Assembly (NCBI GenBank): GCA_041747855.1
Contig: JBGTEJ010000021.1
Span: 1-64,000, forward strand
Length of the DNA: 64,000 bases
Direction: 5' to 3'
From: ZC4RG35 sp041747855
GTDB lineage: Bacteria; Actinomycetota; Acidimicrobiia; Spongiisociales; ZC4RG35
Shown here: one piece after another, positions 43,842-53,191 of the stretch
Numbering within the stretch: the first letter of the stretch is position 1
How the letters are laid out: every line of letters begins with the position of its first letter
Notes under the pieces: model-generated
Databases searched by the model: none
Seen by the model: only the letters and a program-made list of their open reading frames with translations
Told to the model about the DNA's origin: nothing
Translations under genes and position numbers: made by a program

Positions 43842-46577
43842 ATGAGTCCTCGCGTGTCCAAGCCCATCATGGACGTCTCAGGTGACGACGAAGCCCTCAG
43901 GGCGGACATCAGAAGACTTGGTCACCAGCTGGGAGAGACCCTCGTTCGTCAGCATGGTGTCGAGCTGTTCGATCTCGTCGAACAGGTGCGCGCTCTCGGG
44001 AAGACCCGCCGGATGGAACGTGCGGGGGCGGATGCGGAGTTCGGCGACCGGCTCGACTCACTGCCCTCCGGTCAGGTCATCCCGCTCGTGCGCGCGTTCA
44101 TCACGTACTTCAACCTCGCCAACGTCGCCGAACAGGTGCATCGCATCGATGGGATGGCACCTGACGAGAGATATCTGGGGCGGACCGTCGACCGACTCGA
44201 GACTTCTGACCTCGACCCGGAAGAAATAGCGGAGGTCGTGTCGCGGCTCGAGATCCGTCCGGTGTTCACCGCCCACCCCACGGAGACGGCGCGTCGGAGC
44301 GTGCTGACCAAGCGGGCAGCACTTGCGGGGCTCATCGAGCAACGCCTACTCACCAAGGACGATCTCGGTCGTGAGGCGATCGACTCCCGCACGGCCGAAC
44401 TGATCGATCAGATCTGGCAGACGGACGAGCTTCGTCACCAGAAGCCGACGGTAGTCGACGAGGCGCGCTCGACCCTCTATTACCTCATAGGGCTCGCCGA
44501 GGAGGTGCTGCCACACGCCCTCACCATGATCGAGAAGCATCTCGCACGTCTCGGCGCCCCACACCCGGCGGCGGCCATCCGCTTTGGCACCTGGGTCGGA
44601 GGGGATCGGGACGGCAACCCCGATGTCACCCCCGAAACAACGCTCGAGACCATGGCGCTCCAACACGATCGGGGGCTCGGATACTTGATCCGTGTGATCG
44701 AAGGTCTCTCCGACGAGCTTTCCATGTCGGCGGACCTTGCGCCGGTGAGCATTGAACTGGAGGCATCGTTAGCCCAAGACCGACTCGAACTCCCTGAGGT
44801 CTGGGAGCGGGAGAAGAGTCGGACGATGCGTGAGCCTTACCGTCTCAAGTGTTCGTACATCCACGCCAGGTTGGTCAGCAGAAAGGAGCGGATCCGCGGT
44901 GTGGCGGCGGGCTCGCCGGGCGCCGACTACCGGACCCCGGAGGAACTGGACGCCGACCTCGAGTTGATGGCAGATTCGCTGGCACGGGCCCACGGTCAGC
45001 TGATCGCGTTGGGGGCTGTAGGCCGAGTCAGGCGCCTGGTGTCCACCCTGGGTTTCCACATGGCAACCATGGATGTGAGAGAGGACGCCCGACGTCATCG
45101 ACTGGCTTTGGCAGAACTCCTTGCGTCCAAGGGTGCAGGGCCCGACGCCCTCGGGGTGCAAGCCGCCTCTACCCTGTCGGCCGAACTGGCCAGCCCCCGG
45201 GCAGCAGACACCGCCTCATCGTTGTCCGAGGAGAGCGAGGCGGTGATCGACGTCTTCCGGGCGATCAGGGAGGCGCACTCCAGCTACGGCACGAATGTGA
45301 TCGAGTCGTTTGTGATCTCCATGACCGAGACAGCGGCAGATGTGATCGGGGCAGCGGTTCTGGCCAGGGAGGCCGGGCTCGTCGACCTCGGCCAGCAGCG
45401 CGCCGACATCGGTTTCGTACCTCTGGTCGAGACGATCGATGACCTCAAGAACTCAGAAAGCCTCCTCGACGAAGTCCTATCCGATCCCAATTACAGGGAC
45501 CTCGTGGCCATCAGGGGCGACGTCCAGGAAGTGATGCTGGGCTACTCGGACTCGAACAAAGGCGGTGGGATCACCACCTCTCAGTGGGAGATCTTCAAAG
45601 CCCAGCGTTCAATGGCAAAGGTGGCCGAGCGCCACGGCGTTCGGCTTCGTCTGTTCCACGGGCGTGGGGGGACGGTGGGCCGCGGCGGCGGACCCACCCA
45701 TGCCGCCATACTCGCCCAGCCGTTCGGGAGCGTCGATGGTGCGATCAAAGTGACCGAGCAGGGTGAGGTGATCTCAGAGAAGTATGGCCACCCGGGGATC
45801 GCTGCCCGTAACCTCGAGTTGTTCCTCGCCGCCGCACTCGAGGCGTCCCTGCTCCAGAGAAGCACCGACAGGCCTCGGGACACTCGGGAACGCTGGACCG
45901 AGGCGATGGAGGCTATTTCCACTGCGGCTCACGCAAGGTACCGGGAACTCGTCGACAATCCCTCGCTCACTCCTTACTTCCTTACCTCGACACCGGTGGA
46001 CGAGTTGGGGAGCATGAACATCGGCAGCCGGCCATCACGAAGGCCCGATGGCGCCGGCGGCGGCATAGATGACCTCAGGGCGATCCCCTGGGTCTTCGGG
46101 TGGACCCAGACGCGACAGATCGTGCCGGGTTGGTTCGGAGTCGGCTCCGGCCTTCACGATGCGCGGCGAGGCGGGCATGAAGACACGATTCGGGAGATGG
46201 CCGCCGAGTGGGGGTTCTTCTCGACCTTTCTCTCCAACGTCGAGATGACTCTCTACAAGACCGATCTCGATATCACCGCTCTCTATGTGGACCGACTGGT
46301 GGAGCCCGCGCATGCCCCGATCTTCGACATGATCACGGCCGAACACGCACTCACGGTGGACGAAGTCCTGCGAGCCCTAGGCCGGAAGAGGTTGTTGGAG
46401 GGCTCGAGACTGCTCCGACGCACCCTCGACGTTCGAAACGTCTATCTCGACCCCATAAATCACCTGCAGGTCACACTGCTCGGTCGGAGGAGATCCGGCG
46501 AGTCGAGCCCTCACCTGGACCGCGCCATTCTCCTCACTATCAACGGCATCGCAGCCGGGATGCGCAACACCGGCTAG
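43842..46577 (+). CDS. ppc: Phosphoenolpyruvate carboxylase
   Basis: A 911-residue enzyme from the ATG at 43842, preceded by CGGAGAG. The family blocks TAHPTE, FGTWVGGDRDGNP, SDSNKGGG, HGRGGTVGRGGGP and the C-terminal RNTG are all present. It adds bicarbonate to PEP to make oxaloacetate for the aspartate family and the TCA cycle. The repeat B copy lies just upstream. Length is normal. Confidence 0.95.
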   Translation: MSPRVSKPIMDVSGDDEALRADIRRLGHQLGETLVRQHGVELFDLVEQVRALGKTRRMERAGADAEFGDRLDSLPSGQVIPLVRAFITYFNLANVAEQVHRIDGMAPDERYLGRTVDRLETSDLDPEEIAEVVSRLEIRPVFTAHPTETARRSVLTKRAALAGLIEQRLLTKDDLGREAIDSRTAELIDQIWQTDELRHQKPTVVDEARSTLYYLIGLAEEVLPHALTMIEKHLARLGAPHPAAAIRFGTWVGGDRDGNPDVTPETTLETMALQHDRGLGYLIRVIEGLSDELSMSADLAPVSIELEASLAQDRLELPEVWEREKSRTMREPYRLKCSYIHARLVSRKERIRGVAAGSPGADYRTPEELDADLELMADSLARAHGQLIALGAVGRVRRLVSTLGFHMATMDVREDARRHRLALAELLASKGAGPDALGVQAASTLSAELASPRAADTASSLSEESEAVIDVFRAIREAHSSYGTNVIESFVISMTETAADVIGAAVLAREAGLVDLGQQRADIGFVPLVETIDDLKNSESLLDEVLSDPNYRDLVAIRGDVQEVMLGYSDSNKGGGITTSQWEIFKAQRSMAKVAERHGVRLRLFHGRGGTVGRGGGPTHAAILAQPFGSVDGAIKVTEQGEVISEKYGHPGIAARNLELFLAAALEASLLQRSTDRPRDTRERWTEAMEAISTAAHARYRELVDNPSLTPYFLTSTPVDELGSMNIGSRPSRRPDGAGGGIDDLRAIPWVFGWTQTRQIVPGWFGVGSGLHDARRGGHEDTIREMAAEWGFFSTFLSNVEMTLYKTDLDITALYVDRLVEPAHAPIFDMITAEHALTVDEVLRALGRKRLLEGSRLLRRTLDVRNVYLDPINHLQVTLLGRRRSGESSPHLDRAILLTINGIAAGMRNTG

Positions 46578-46687
46578 AGGGCTTCCCAAATACAGCCTCA
46601 GATACGACCACTGACCGGTAGACGAGCGGGAGAAGTACGCTCACCTCGGAAACAGGAATTTCAGCAGACGGTTCTGGCAAGGCGACA

Positions 46688-47182
46688 ATGGAACTGACAA
46701 GAAGAGAAATGCTGAGATTGGGAGGGCTCGCGTCCGTCGCCATCCTCCTCGGGGCTTGCCGACCCGGATCAATCCAAGCCGCCGAAGCGGGGGACTTCGA
46801 GGTCTCCCTATCGACAGAGGAATGGCGGGAGCGGCTCACCCCCGAGCAGTTCAGGGTTCTGCGCGAAGAAGCCACGGAGCGCCCCTATTCCAGTCCACTG
46901 GACAACGAGCATCGGGCGGGCATCTTCCGCTGCGCTGGCTGCGACCTGGCCTTGTTCTCGTCGACCACCAAATATGACAGCCGGACCGGTTGGCCCAGCT
47001 TCTGGGAGCCCCTCCCCGACGCGGTGGGTACCAGACCAGACAACAGTCTCGGCATCTCCCGGGTCGAAGTGCATTGTCGGCGTTGCGGCGGGCACCTCGG
47101 ACACGTGTTCGAAGACGGGCCGGCGCCTACCGGCCAGAGATGGTGCATCAACGGAGTGTCATTGCGGTTCGAGCCCGCCTGA
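46688..47182 (+). CDS. msrB: Peptide methionine-R-sulfoxide reductase, exported
   Basis: A 164-residue MsrB. The N-terminus TRREMLRLGGLASVAILLGAC combines a twin-arginine-like motif with a lipobox, so the protein is likely exported folded and lipid-anchored. Two CxxC zinc pairs (CAGC, CRRC), DSRTGWPSFW, HLGHVF and the catalytic RWCINGVSLRF follow. It reduces the R-form of methionine sulfoxide outside the membrane. First gene of an MsrB-DipZ-MsrA operon. Confidence 0.93.
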   Translation: MELTRREMLRLGGLASVAILLGACRPGSIQAAEAGDFEVSLSTEEWRERLTPEQFRVLREEATERPYSSPLDNEHRAGIFRCAGCDLALFSSTTKYDSRTGWPSFWEPLPDAVGTRPDNSLGISRVEVHCRRCGGHLGHVFEDGPAPTGQRWCINGVSLRFEPA

Positions 47183-47194
47183 CGGGAACTGCGG

Positions 47195-48931
47195 ATGACT
47201 CTCTACCTGATCGCATTCCTCGGTGGCGTACTCACCATCGTCAGTCCCTGCATCCTCCCGGTTCTTCCTTTCGTGTTCACCAGGACCGGCCAGCCATTTC
47301 TTCGCAGCGGGCTCCCCATGTTGGTGGGGATGGCGGTGACCTTCGCCGCGGTTGCATCGTTGGCGGCGGTCGGTGGTGCCTGGGCGGTCCAGGCCAACCA
47401 GTTCGGCCGCTGGATGGCGATCGTGATCATGATCATCCTTGGTCTGGCGCTGATCCTCCCCGGATTCGCGGCCCGGTTGACAGCCCCGGTGGTACGTCTG
47501 GGTGAGAGACTGAGTTCCAGAGCCCGAGCCGATGGTTCGCCCGGTTCTTCGGTCCTCCTCGGGATCGCGACCGGACTGCTGTGGGCCCCCTGTGCTGGTC
47601 CGATCCTCGGACTCATTCTCGGCGGTGCCGCTCTCGAAGGCGCCAACGCAAGGACCACCCTCCTGCTCCTCTGTTTCGCCCTGGGGGCATCAGTCTCCCT
47701 GGCCCTGGTCCTGTTGGGCGGTGGTCGGATCTACGAGGTTCTCAAACGGTCATTGCGAGGCGAGAGGTGGATTCGGGCGGGGATGGGTGTGGCGGTGATC
47801 CTCGCCGCCGGGGCGATCGCACTGGGGCTCGACACCGGGTTTCTGACCAACCTCTCGCTCGCCAGCACCACCCAGCTCGAGGAGGGCCTTTTCAAATCAC
47901 TTCTGCCCGAGGGCACCGAGGGTGGGGGGATGATGGCCGGACCGGGGATGGAAGGGAGTGGGAGTGGCTCGGACCCGGTGACCCAAGGACCGATGCCCCC
48001 GCTCGACGGCGCCACACATTGGCTCAACTCCGATCCCCTCGCCTCAGGGGATCTCAGGGGCAAAGTGGTGCTGATCGACTTTTGGACCTACTCGTGCATC
48101 AACTGTCTGCGCACCCTCCCCTACGTCAAGGCGTGGGAAGAGAAGTACCGCGACCAGGGCCTGGTCGTGATCGGTGTGCACACGCCAGAGTTCGCCTTCG
48201 AGAAGGACCTGGGCAACGTGCAACGACAGATTGACCGGCTCGGTATCAGCTATCCAGTCGCGATCGACAACGACTACGGCGTCTGGAGAGCCTTCTCCAA
48301 CAGATTCTGGCCGGCCCACTACTTCATTGACGCTGAAGGAAACATTCGTCACTGGCGTTTCGGTGAAGGTGGCTACGAGGAGTCGGAGCGGGTCATCCAG
48401 GAGCTCCTCGCCGAAGCCGGGAATCCGACACCTGGAGACGGTCTGGTCGAAGTGGATCGCGATGGCGTCGCCAAGCCACCCGATCTGCTGCAGGTCTTCT
48501 CTCCCGAGACCTATATCGGTTACGAACGCGCCGAGAACTTCCTCGGCACCATGGGACGAGATCTCTCCCAGGAGTACTCCGTGCCCGAAACGCTCTCCCT
48601 CAACCAATGGGGGTTGGAAGGCCAATGGACTGTTGGGCCCGAGGCGGCCACCCTCGACGCCGCCAGTGGAGGCATCGTCTTTCGGTTCTATGCCCGTGAC
48701 CTCAACCTGGTCCTCGGATCGGATCAGGGCCCGGTCGACTTCCGGGTGACTGTCGACGGTCAGCCTCCCGGCGAAGACCATGGGCTCGATGTCGACGCCG
48801 AAGGTTTCGGGACAGTCTCGGAGCACGGCCTCTACCAGTTGGTCCGTGAGGCCGGGGCGGTCACAGACCGTCTCTTCGAAATACAGTTCTTCGGGAGAGG
48901 AGTGAGCGCCTATGCATTCACCTTTGGCTGA
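47195..48931 (+). CDS. DipZ-like CcdA-thioredoxin fusion
   Basis: A 578-residue protein. Residues 1-225 are a CcdA-type membrane domain with cysteines in SPCILPVLP and WAPCAGP, which shuttles electrons from cytoplasmic thioredoxin. Residues about 270-425 are an external TlpA-like thioredoxin domain with active site WTYSCINCLRTLP. Residues about 440-578 are a beta-rich C-terminal domain as in M. tuberculosis DipZ. The fusion carries reducing power outward, here evidently to the two envelope Msr enzymes. It begins 12 bases after msrB. Confidence 0.93.
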   Translation: MTLYLIAFLGGVLTIVSPCILPVLPFVFTRTGQPFLRSGLPMLVGMAVTFAAVASLAAVGGAWAVQANQFGRWMAIVIMIILGLALILPGFAARLTAPVVRLGERLSSRARADGSPGSSVLLGIATGLLWAPCAGPILGLILGGAALEGANARTTLLLLCFALGASVSLALVLLGGGRIYEVLKRSLRGERWIRAGMGVAVILAAGAIALGLDTGFLTNLSLASTTQLEEGLFKSLLPEGTEGGGMMAGPGMEGSGSGSDPVTQGPMPPLDGATHWLNSDPLASGDLRGKVVLIDFWTYSCINCLRTLPYVKAWEEKYRDQGLVVIGVHTPEFAFEKDLGNVQRQIDRLGISYPVAIDNDYGVWRAFSNRFWPAHYFIDAEGNIRHWRFGEGGYEESERVIQELLAEAGNPTPGDGLVEVDRDGVAKPPDLLQVFSPETYIGYERAENFLGTMGRDLSQEYSVPETLSLNQWGLEGQWTVGPEAATLDAASGGIVFRFYARDLNLVLGSDQGPVDFRVTVDGQPPGEDHGLDVDAEGFGTVSEHGLYQLVREAGAVTDRLFEIQFFGRGVSAYAFTFG

Positions 48932-49649
48932 GCGATCTCGACGGGGTCTCGCCGCACTGATCCTCCTCAGTGTCACCGCATGTGCGGGCCAAGTAGCAAA
49001 CCCGGAGGAGGGCACACCACAACTGGAACAGGCAGTGGTGATTCCTGCACCGGAGTTCGACGAGACGCCTACCGGCTCGGCCCCTGCCATAGCCATATTC
49101 GCCGCCGGATGTTTCTGGGGAGTCCAGGGCGTCTTCCAGCATGTGGAGGGAGTCCTCCAAGCGGTGTCGGGATACGCCGGCGGAGATGCGTCAACGGCCA
49201 ACTATGAGACTGTGTTGAGGGGCCAGAGCGGCCACGCCGAGGCGGTTCGGGTCGCCTACGACCCCTCCCGAATCACATACGGTCAACTTCTCCAGATCCT
49301 CTTCTCGGTGGTCCACGATCCGACTCAGCTTGATCGTCAGGGCCCCGACATCGGACCGATGTACCGGTCGACGATCTTCCCCCAGACCGCGGAGCAAAGA
49401 GAGATCGCCGAGCGATACATCGCCCAACTGGAGACCGCGGGCGTGTACCGCAAACCGATCGTCACCACCCTCGAAGACGACCGGCCGTTCTATTCGGCGG
49501 AGGAGTACCACCAGGACTTCATGGTTCGCAATCCCGGGCACCGATACATCGTGATCCACGATGCACCCAAAGTGAGAGATCTCGAGATGCTGTTCGCCGA
49601 CGTCTATCGCGAGGAGCCGGTCCTGGTCTTGGCCAGCAGTCAGGGCTAG
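48912..49649 (+). CDS. msrA: Peptide methionine-S-sulfoxide reductase, exported
   Basis: A 245-residue MsrA with a lipoprotein signal (ALILLSVTACAG) and the catalytic motif GCFWG, followed by GYAGGDASTANYETV, GHAEAVRVAYDP, FWSVHDPT-like SVVHDPTQ and EEYHQDF. It reduces the S-form of methionine sulfoxide in envelope proteins. It overlaps the DipZ gene end by 20 bases. Confidence 0.94.
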   Translation: MHSPLAERSRRGLAALILLSVTACAGQVANPEEGTPQLEQAVVIPAPEFDETPTGSAPAIAIFAAGCFWGVQGVFQHVEGVLQAVSGYAGGDASTANYETVLRGQSGHAEAVRVAYDPSRITYGQLLQILFSVVHDPTQLDRQGPDIGPMYRSTIFPQTAEQREIAERYIAQLETAGVYRKPIVTTLEDDRPFYSAEEYHQDFMVRNPGHRYIVIHDAPKVRDLEMLFADVYREEPVLVLASSQG

Positions 49650-49852
49650 CCAGATGTGGGCGCGTGTCACCCGTCGGGCAGATTGGCAATGTCGACACCG
49701 ATGATCAGCTGCCACCTGTATTGCGGGTTTAGGCCATCCGTGACCCGGTGGTCTGTCGGCTGACTGCGACCTTGTCTCTCACCAGTCATGACGGGCCTTC
49801 CGTTCCGTAAACCTGTGGCGTATCGTCCAAGCGGTCCCAAAACAGGGGTGAC

Positions 49853-50491
49853 GTGGAAAGGACATTGGCTCAGCTGTTGGCGGCTGTCATGGCGGCAACC
49901 AATGCGGCCGCGTGGGTGTTGTGGTCGCGATGGGAGCGTCCCGGCTCCGGGGTTGAGTTACGGGCCCAGCTCCAGGCGTCTCCCCTAATCGGCCGTGGAA
50001 GCGACCTGGTACAGGTGGCTCCGCTGGTCTATCCGGTCCTGGTAGTGGCCATACCCGGCTGGGCTTACGAGGGGTCGTTGAACTGGTCAACCGGCAGCGA
50101 TCTGGTTTTACAGGCGGCGGGTCTCGGCCTCTGGGCTACTGGCATTGCTGTGGGGCTATGGGCCGGAACAGCGATAGGCCGGTATGGAGCGATCAGCGGT
50201 GTGACGGTGGACCACCAGCTAGTGAGCAATGGCCCCTACCAGTACATTCGCCACCCCGTCTACACCGCGACGATCGCAATCGCACTGGGAACTGCTGGCG
50301 TCTTCCGGAGCTACCTGCTTCTGGGATTGGCAGTGTTGTCCATCGGCACCCACTCTTGGTGGGCGGCCGCCGAGGAGAAGCTGCTGAGCTCCCCCGATGG
50401 CCTAGGCGACGTCTATCGGACCTACGCCTCCCGCACCGGCCGGTTCCTACCCAGGATTAGGCAGGATCGACGACGAACCGGATCCTTGTAG
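49853..50491 (+). CDS. Isoprenylcysteine carboxyl methyltransferase-family protein
   Basis: A 212-residue membrane protein starting on GTG, with AGGGG upstream. Four or five hydrophobic helices lead to the ICMT signature QLVSNGPYQYIRHPVYTATI and the terminal WWAAAEEKLLSS…DVYRTYASRTGRFLPRI. Bacterial members methylate small lipophilic molecules or isoprenoid thiols; the substrate here is unknown. The N-terminal half varies, as usual. Confidence 0.85.
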   Translation: MERTLAQLLAAVMAATNAAAWVLWSRWERPGSGVELRAQLQASPLIGRGSDLVQVAPLVYPVLVVAIPGWAYEGSLNWSTGSDLVLQAAGLGLWATGIAVGLWAGTAIGRYGAISGVTVDHQLVSNGPYQYIRHPVYTATIAIALGTAGVFRSYLLLGLAVLSIGTHSWWAAAEEKLLSSPDGLGDVYRTYASRTGRFLPRIRQDRRRTGSL

Positions 50492-50717
50492 CGATCGCCC
50501 CCGGCGGCATCTTCGCTGGGACGATCGATCCTGATCCCGGCTTGCGCCGACATTCGCCTCGAGTGTCAGCTGCGAGATCGGCACCTCTTCTGCCTTGCAA
50601 TTCCTGTGGAAGGCGCCCGGGCTCGCAACGTGGCGTACCTCGAGAATGATCAAGGCTTCGGCGTCGAACACTCCACTTCGGTCACCCGAGTGCATAGGGG
50701 TTGTCTCGCGGTTCGAG

Positions 50718-51044
50718 CTACGGAAGAACCTGCTCGAACTTCTGGACCTCCACATTCCCGTCGATCCACTCGGGAAGCAATGGCCGGATCTCGAGCATGT
50801 GAGGTGTCTTGCCGTGATCATCGAGAGCAGCCGCGTCGCGGTAGCGCTCGATCCAGACGTAGGTGTGCGGCTCGGCCGAATGTTTGGTCAGCGCGTAGAG
50901 CTCGGTGCCCTTCTCGGTGGCATGCACCTTGGGGATGAAAAGCTTCATCGCGTCGAGGAACTCTTGTTCCTTCTCGGGCTTGACGGGCATTTTCACCACG
51001 AGCGTGATGGACGAAGGATCGCCGTGATTGTTCGAAACGGTCAT
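50718..51044 (-). CDS. Antibiotic biosynthesis monooxygenase-like (YgiN-type) protein
   Basis: A 108-residue ABM-domain protein from the ATG at 51044: SITLVVKMPVKPEKEQEFLDAMKLFIPKVHATEKGTELYALTKHSAEP and the aromatic YVWIERYRDAAALDDH. These dimeric ferredoxin-like proteins act as quinol monooxygenases or bind small molecules; the substrate is unknown. Alone on the minus strand between plus-strand genes. Confidence 0.85.
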   Translation of the reverse strand: MTVSNNHGDPSSITLVVKMPVKPEKEQEFLDAMKLFIPKVHATEKGTELYALTKHSAEPHTYVWIERYRDAAALDDHGKTPHMLEIRPLLPEWIDGNVEVQKFEQVLP

Positions 51045-51124
51045 CGGCTCAGTCTCGCACGTGGGCACGGATGAGGCTACCGGCATCAACCACATGCGGT
51101 CGACGCACCAGTATCGGGCTCCAT

Positions 51125-51189
51125 GGCTCAGCGTTTCTGTCCCGGTTTCGTGGACGGTCCCAGACGGGTACTAAGAGATCGTCATGGCA
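51125..51189 (+). repeat. 65-bp dispersed repeat B, copy 2
   Basis: Second copy of the 43754-43818 repeat. It overlaps the start of the PAP2/lipid kinase gene, whose ATG at 51184 lies in the last bases of the repeat; the first copy has GTG at the same place. Confidence 0.7.
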
Positions 51190-52749
51190 AGGTCTCGGCC
51201 AACCTCTCATAGGCGCGCACTCCTGCGCGCCTTCCGTCACGCTCCCGTCCCGGGGCCATTGCGCTGGTACGCATTCTGGCGGGAGAGGGTGACCCCGGAG
51301 GCGTTCATCGCTGCCGACCTGGACCTTTTCCACCGGGTCGCCCGCAGACACTCACCGATGGGCGATCGCCTGCTTCCTGGTCTCAGCAAGGCGGCGAACC
51401 ACTCCGTTCTGTGGGCGGCGATCGCGACAGGACTCGGTCTGGCGGGGGGCCGGTTCGAGCGGCGTGCGGCGCTGCGGGGGATGGTCTCGATCCTGCTGGC
51501 ATCTACCGTCAGCAACATTCCAGCCAAGCTGATCTCCCGGCGGACCCGACCCAATCTGGAGTTAGTGCCGGTGATCAGGAGGTTGGCCCGGCTGCCATCC
51601 TCGTCATCGTTCCCGTCGGGCCACTCGGCTTCGGCCTTCGCATTCGCCACGGGTGCCGCCATCGAGCGACCCGCCTTGGCGCCGATCCTGTTTCCGTTGG
51701 CGGCAGCCGTGGCCTACTCCCGCGTGTACACCGGCGTGCACTACCCCTCCGACGTCATCGCCGGAGCGGCCATCGGTGCGGGGCTGGCCGTGGCCACCCG
51801 AAGATGGTGGCCGGTGGCTCCAGACGAGCCCGCCCAAGCCACCGGACACGCGACCCGGCTCGGGGACCGACCGGGCGGCTCCGGGCAGGGGCTCGTGGTG
51901 ATAGTCAATCCCAACGCCGGAGGAACTCTGGGCCCTGCTCCCGCCGAGGCCATCGCCGACGCTTTGCCCAAAGCCGAAATCGTCGAGTCGGGCGAGGCTG
52001 ACGACCTAGTCGAGCTCCTCGAGAAGGCGGCCGCCGGATCCACGTTCCTGGGCATAGCGGGAGGAGATGGTTCGGTCAACGCGGCGGCGGAGGTGGCACA
52101 TCGCGTTGGGGAGCCCCTGGTCGTGTTCCCCGCCGGGACGCTGAACCACTTCGCTCGGGATCTCGGTCTGCGGGACATCGACGACACGGTCCGAGCGGTC
52201 CGGCAGGGACAAACCGTGGCCGTGGATATGGCCATGATCGACGGCCGGGGCTTCGTGAACACCGCCTCGTTCGGCTCGTATGTGGACCTGGTGGACGCTC
52301 GTGAACGTCTCGAGACTCGGATCGGGAAATGGCCGGCTGTGATGATCGCCTCGATCAGGGTGATGAAGCGTGGCAGGCCAGTCAACGTCGAGATCGACGG
52401 GCGGCGGACCCAAGTGTGGATGGCATTCATCGGCAACTGCGCCTACCACCCACGTGGCCTCACCCCCAGCTGGAGGGAGACTCTCGACGACGGTCAGCTC
52501 GACATCCGGCTGGTGGACGGGTCCCAGCCGTTCGCCCGTCTGCGCCTGGCATGGGCGCTCTTGACGGGGACACTGGCACGGTCGTCGGTGTACAGGTTCT
52601 ACCAGACTTCAGGACCGGTCCGTGTGCGGTCGTTGCAGGGTCCGCTCCGGCTGGCGCGAGACGGGGAGACCTTCGATGCGTCGGCTGAGGAATTCACGAT
52701 CGAGAAGACCGCCGACCCCCTGGTCGTGTTTGTCCCACGCGGTGAATGA
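51184..52749 (+). CDS. PAP2 phosphatase fused to a diacylglycerol-kinase-like domain
   Basis: A 521-residue fusion. Residues 1-220 are a membrane PAP2 phosphatase with the three motifs KLISRRTRP, PSGHS and SRVYTGVHYPSD. Residues about 235-521 are a DAGK/YegS-type lipid kinase (VVIVNPNAGG, GGDGSVNAAAEVAH, FPAGTLNHFARDLG, DGETFDASAE). One half removes and the other adds lipid phosphates, so it may recycle a phospholipid or isoprenoid intermediate. Such fusions are known in actinobacteria. Confidence 0.92.
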   Translation: MARSRPTSHRRALLRAFRHAPVPGPLRWYAFWRERVTPEAFIAADLDLFHRVARRHSPMGDRLLPGLSKAANHSVLWAAIATGLGLAGGRFERRAALRGMVSILLASTVSNIPAKLISRRTRPNLELVPVIRRLARLPSSSSFPSGHSASAFAFATGAAIERPALAPILFPLAAAVAYSRVYTGVHYPSDVIAGAAIGAGLAVATRRWWPVAPDEPAQATGHATRLGDRPGGSGQGLVVIVNPNAGGTLGPAPAEAIADALPKAEIVESGEADDLVELLEKAAAGSTFLGIAGGDGSVNAAAEVAHRVGEPLVVFPAGTLNHFARDLGLRDIDDTVRAVRQGQTVAVDMAMIDGRGFVNTASFGSYVDLVDARERLETRIGKWPAVMIASIRVMKRGRPVNVEIDGRRTQVWMAFIGNCAYHPRGLTPSWRETLDDGQLDIRLVDGSQPFARLRLAWALLTGTLARSSVYRFYQTSGPVRVRSLQGPLRLARDGETFDASAEEFTIEKTADPLVVFVPRGE

Positions 52750-52772
52750 GGTTTGGACTGGCCGTCCCTCCT

Positions 52773-52797
52773 CCGGTGGCTGAGCGCGATCCACCGG
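52773..52797 (+). terminator. Weak hairpin after the PAP2/kinase gene
   Basis: A seven-bp stem CCGGTGG (52773-52779) with CCACCGG (52791-52797) and an 11-base loop, 24 bases after the stop. Confidence 0.4.
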
Positions 52798-52817
52798 CGA
52801 TTACGAACGTCTGAGGG

Positions 52818-52845
52818 TTGACATTTGCCTATATAGGCATATGAT
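52818..52845 (+). promoter_or_regulatory. ArsR-operon promoter with an operator in the spacer
   Basis: Consensus TTGACA (52818-52823), 16-base spacer, TATGAT (52840-52845). The perfect 14-bp palindrome TGCCTATATAGGCA (52826-52839) fills the spacer, so a bound repressor would block polymerase. Initiation should occur near 52853, the A of the chosen ATG. Confidence 0.85.
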
Positions 52846-52852
52846 CTCTGAC

Positions 52853-53191
52853 ATGGCTCGTGCCAGGACCACCGCTGACGCCTTCAATGCGATCGCCGAG
52901 CCCCATCGTCGGGAGATCCTCACGCTCCTCCGAGGGCGAGAGCGAGTTGTCTCTGATATTGCAAATGCGATGGGCATGAATCAGCCCGCGGTCTCGAAGC
53001 ATCTGAGGGTTCTACGGGAGGTCGGGCTGGTCTATGTCCATCCAGATGGCAAGCAGCGCCGGTACGGGCTCGATGCGCAAGGCCTGGAGCCGGTGCACGG
53101 CTGGACGGGTGGATTCGAGGAATATTGGAGCGAGTCGCTCGAACGTCTCAATACACACGTGAAGGAGAGAAAGAGAGAGGAGGAGCGATGA
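52853..53191 (+). CDS. ArsR-family transcriptional regulator
   Basis: A 112-residue winged-helix repressor. The ATG at 52853 is chosen over 52841, which lies inside the -10 box; the message appears leaderless. Helix-turn-helix: AIAEPHRREILTLLRGRERVVSDIANAMGMNQPAVSKHLRVL, then EVGLVYVHPDGKQRRYGL. No metal-binding cysteines, so it is of the non-metal SRPBCC-associated ArsR group. It overlaps the next gene by four bases. Confidence 0.92.
   Translation: MARARTTADAFNAIAEPHRREILTLLRGRERVVSDIANAMGMNQPAVSKHLRVLREVGLVYVHPDGKQRRYGLDAQGLEPVHGWTGGFEEYWSESLERLNTHVKERKREEER

Noticed and set aside
52841..52852. Upstream ATG of the ArsR gene
   Set aside because: It falls inside the -10 box of a strong promoter, so it cannot be in the message.
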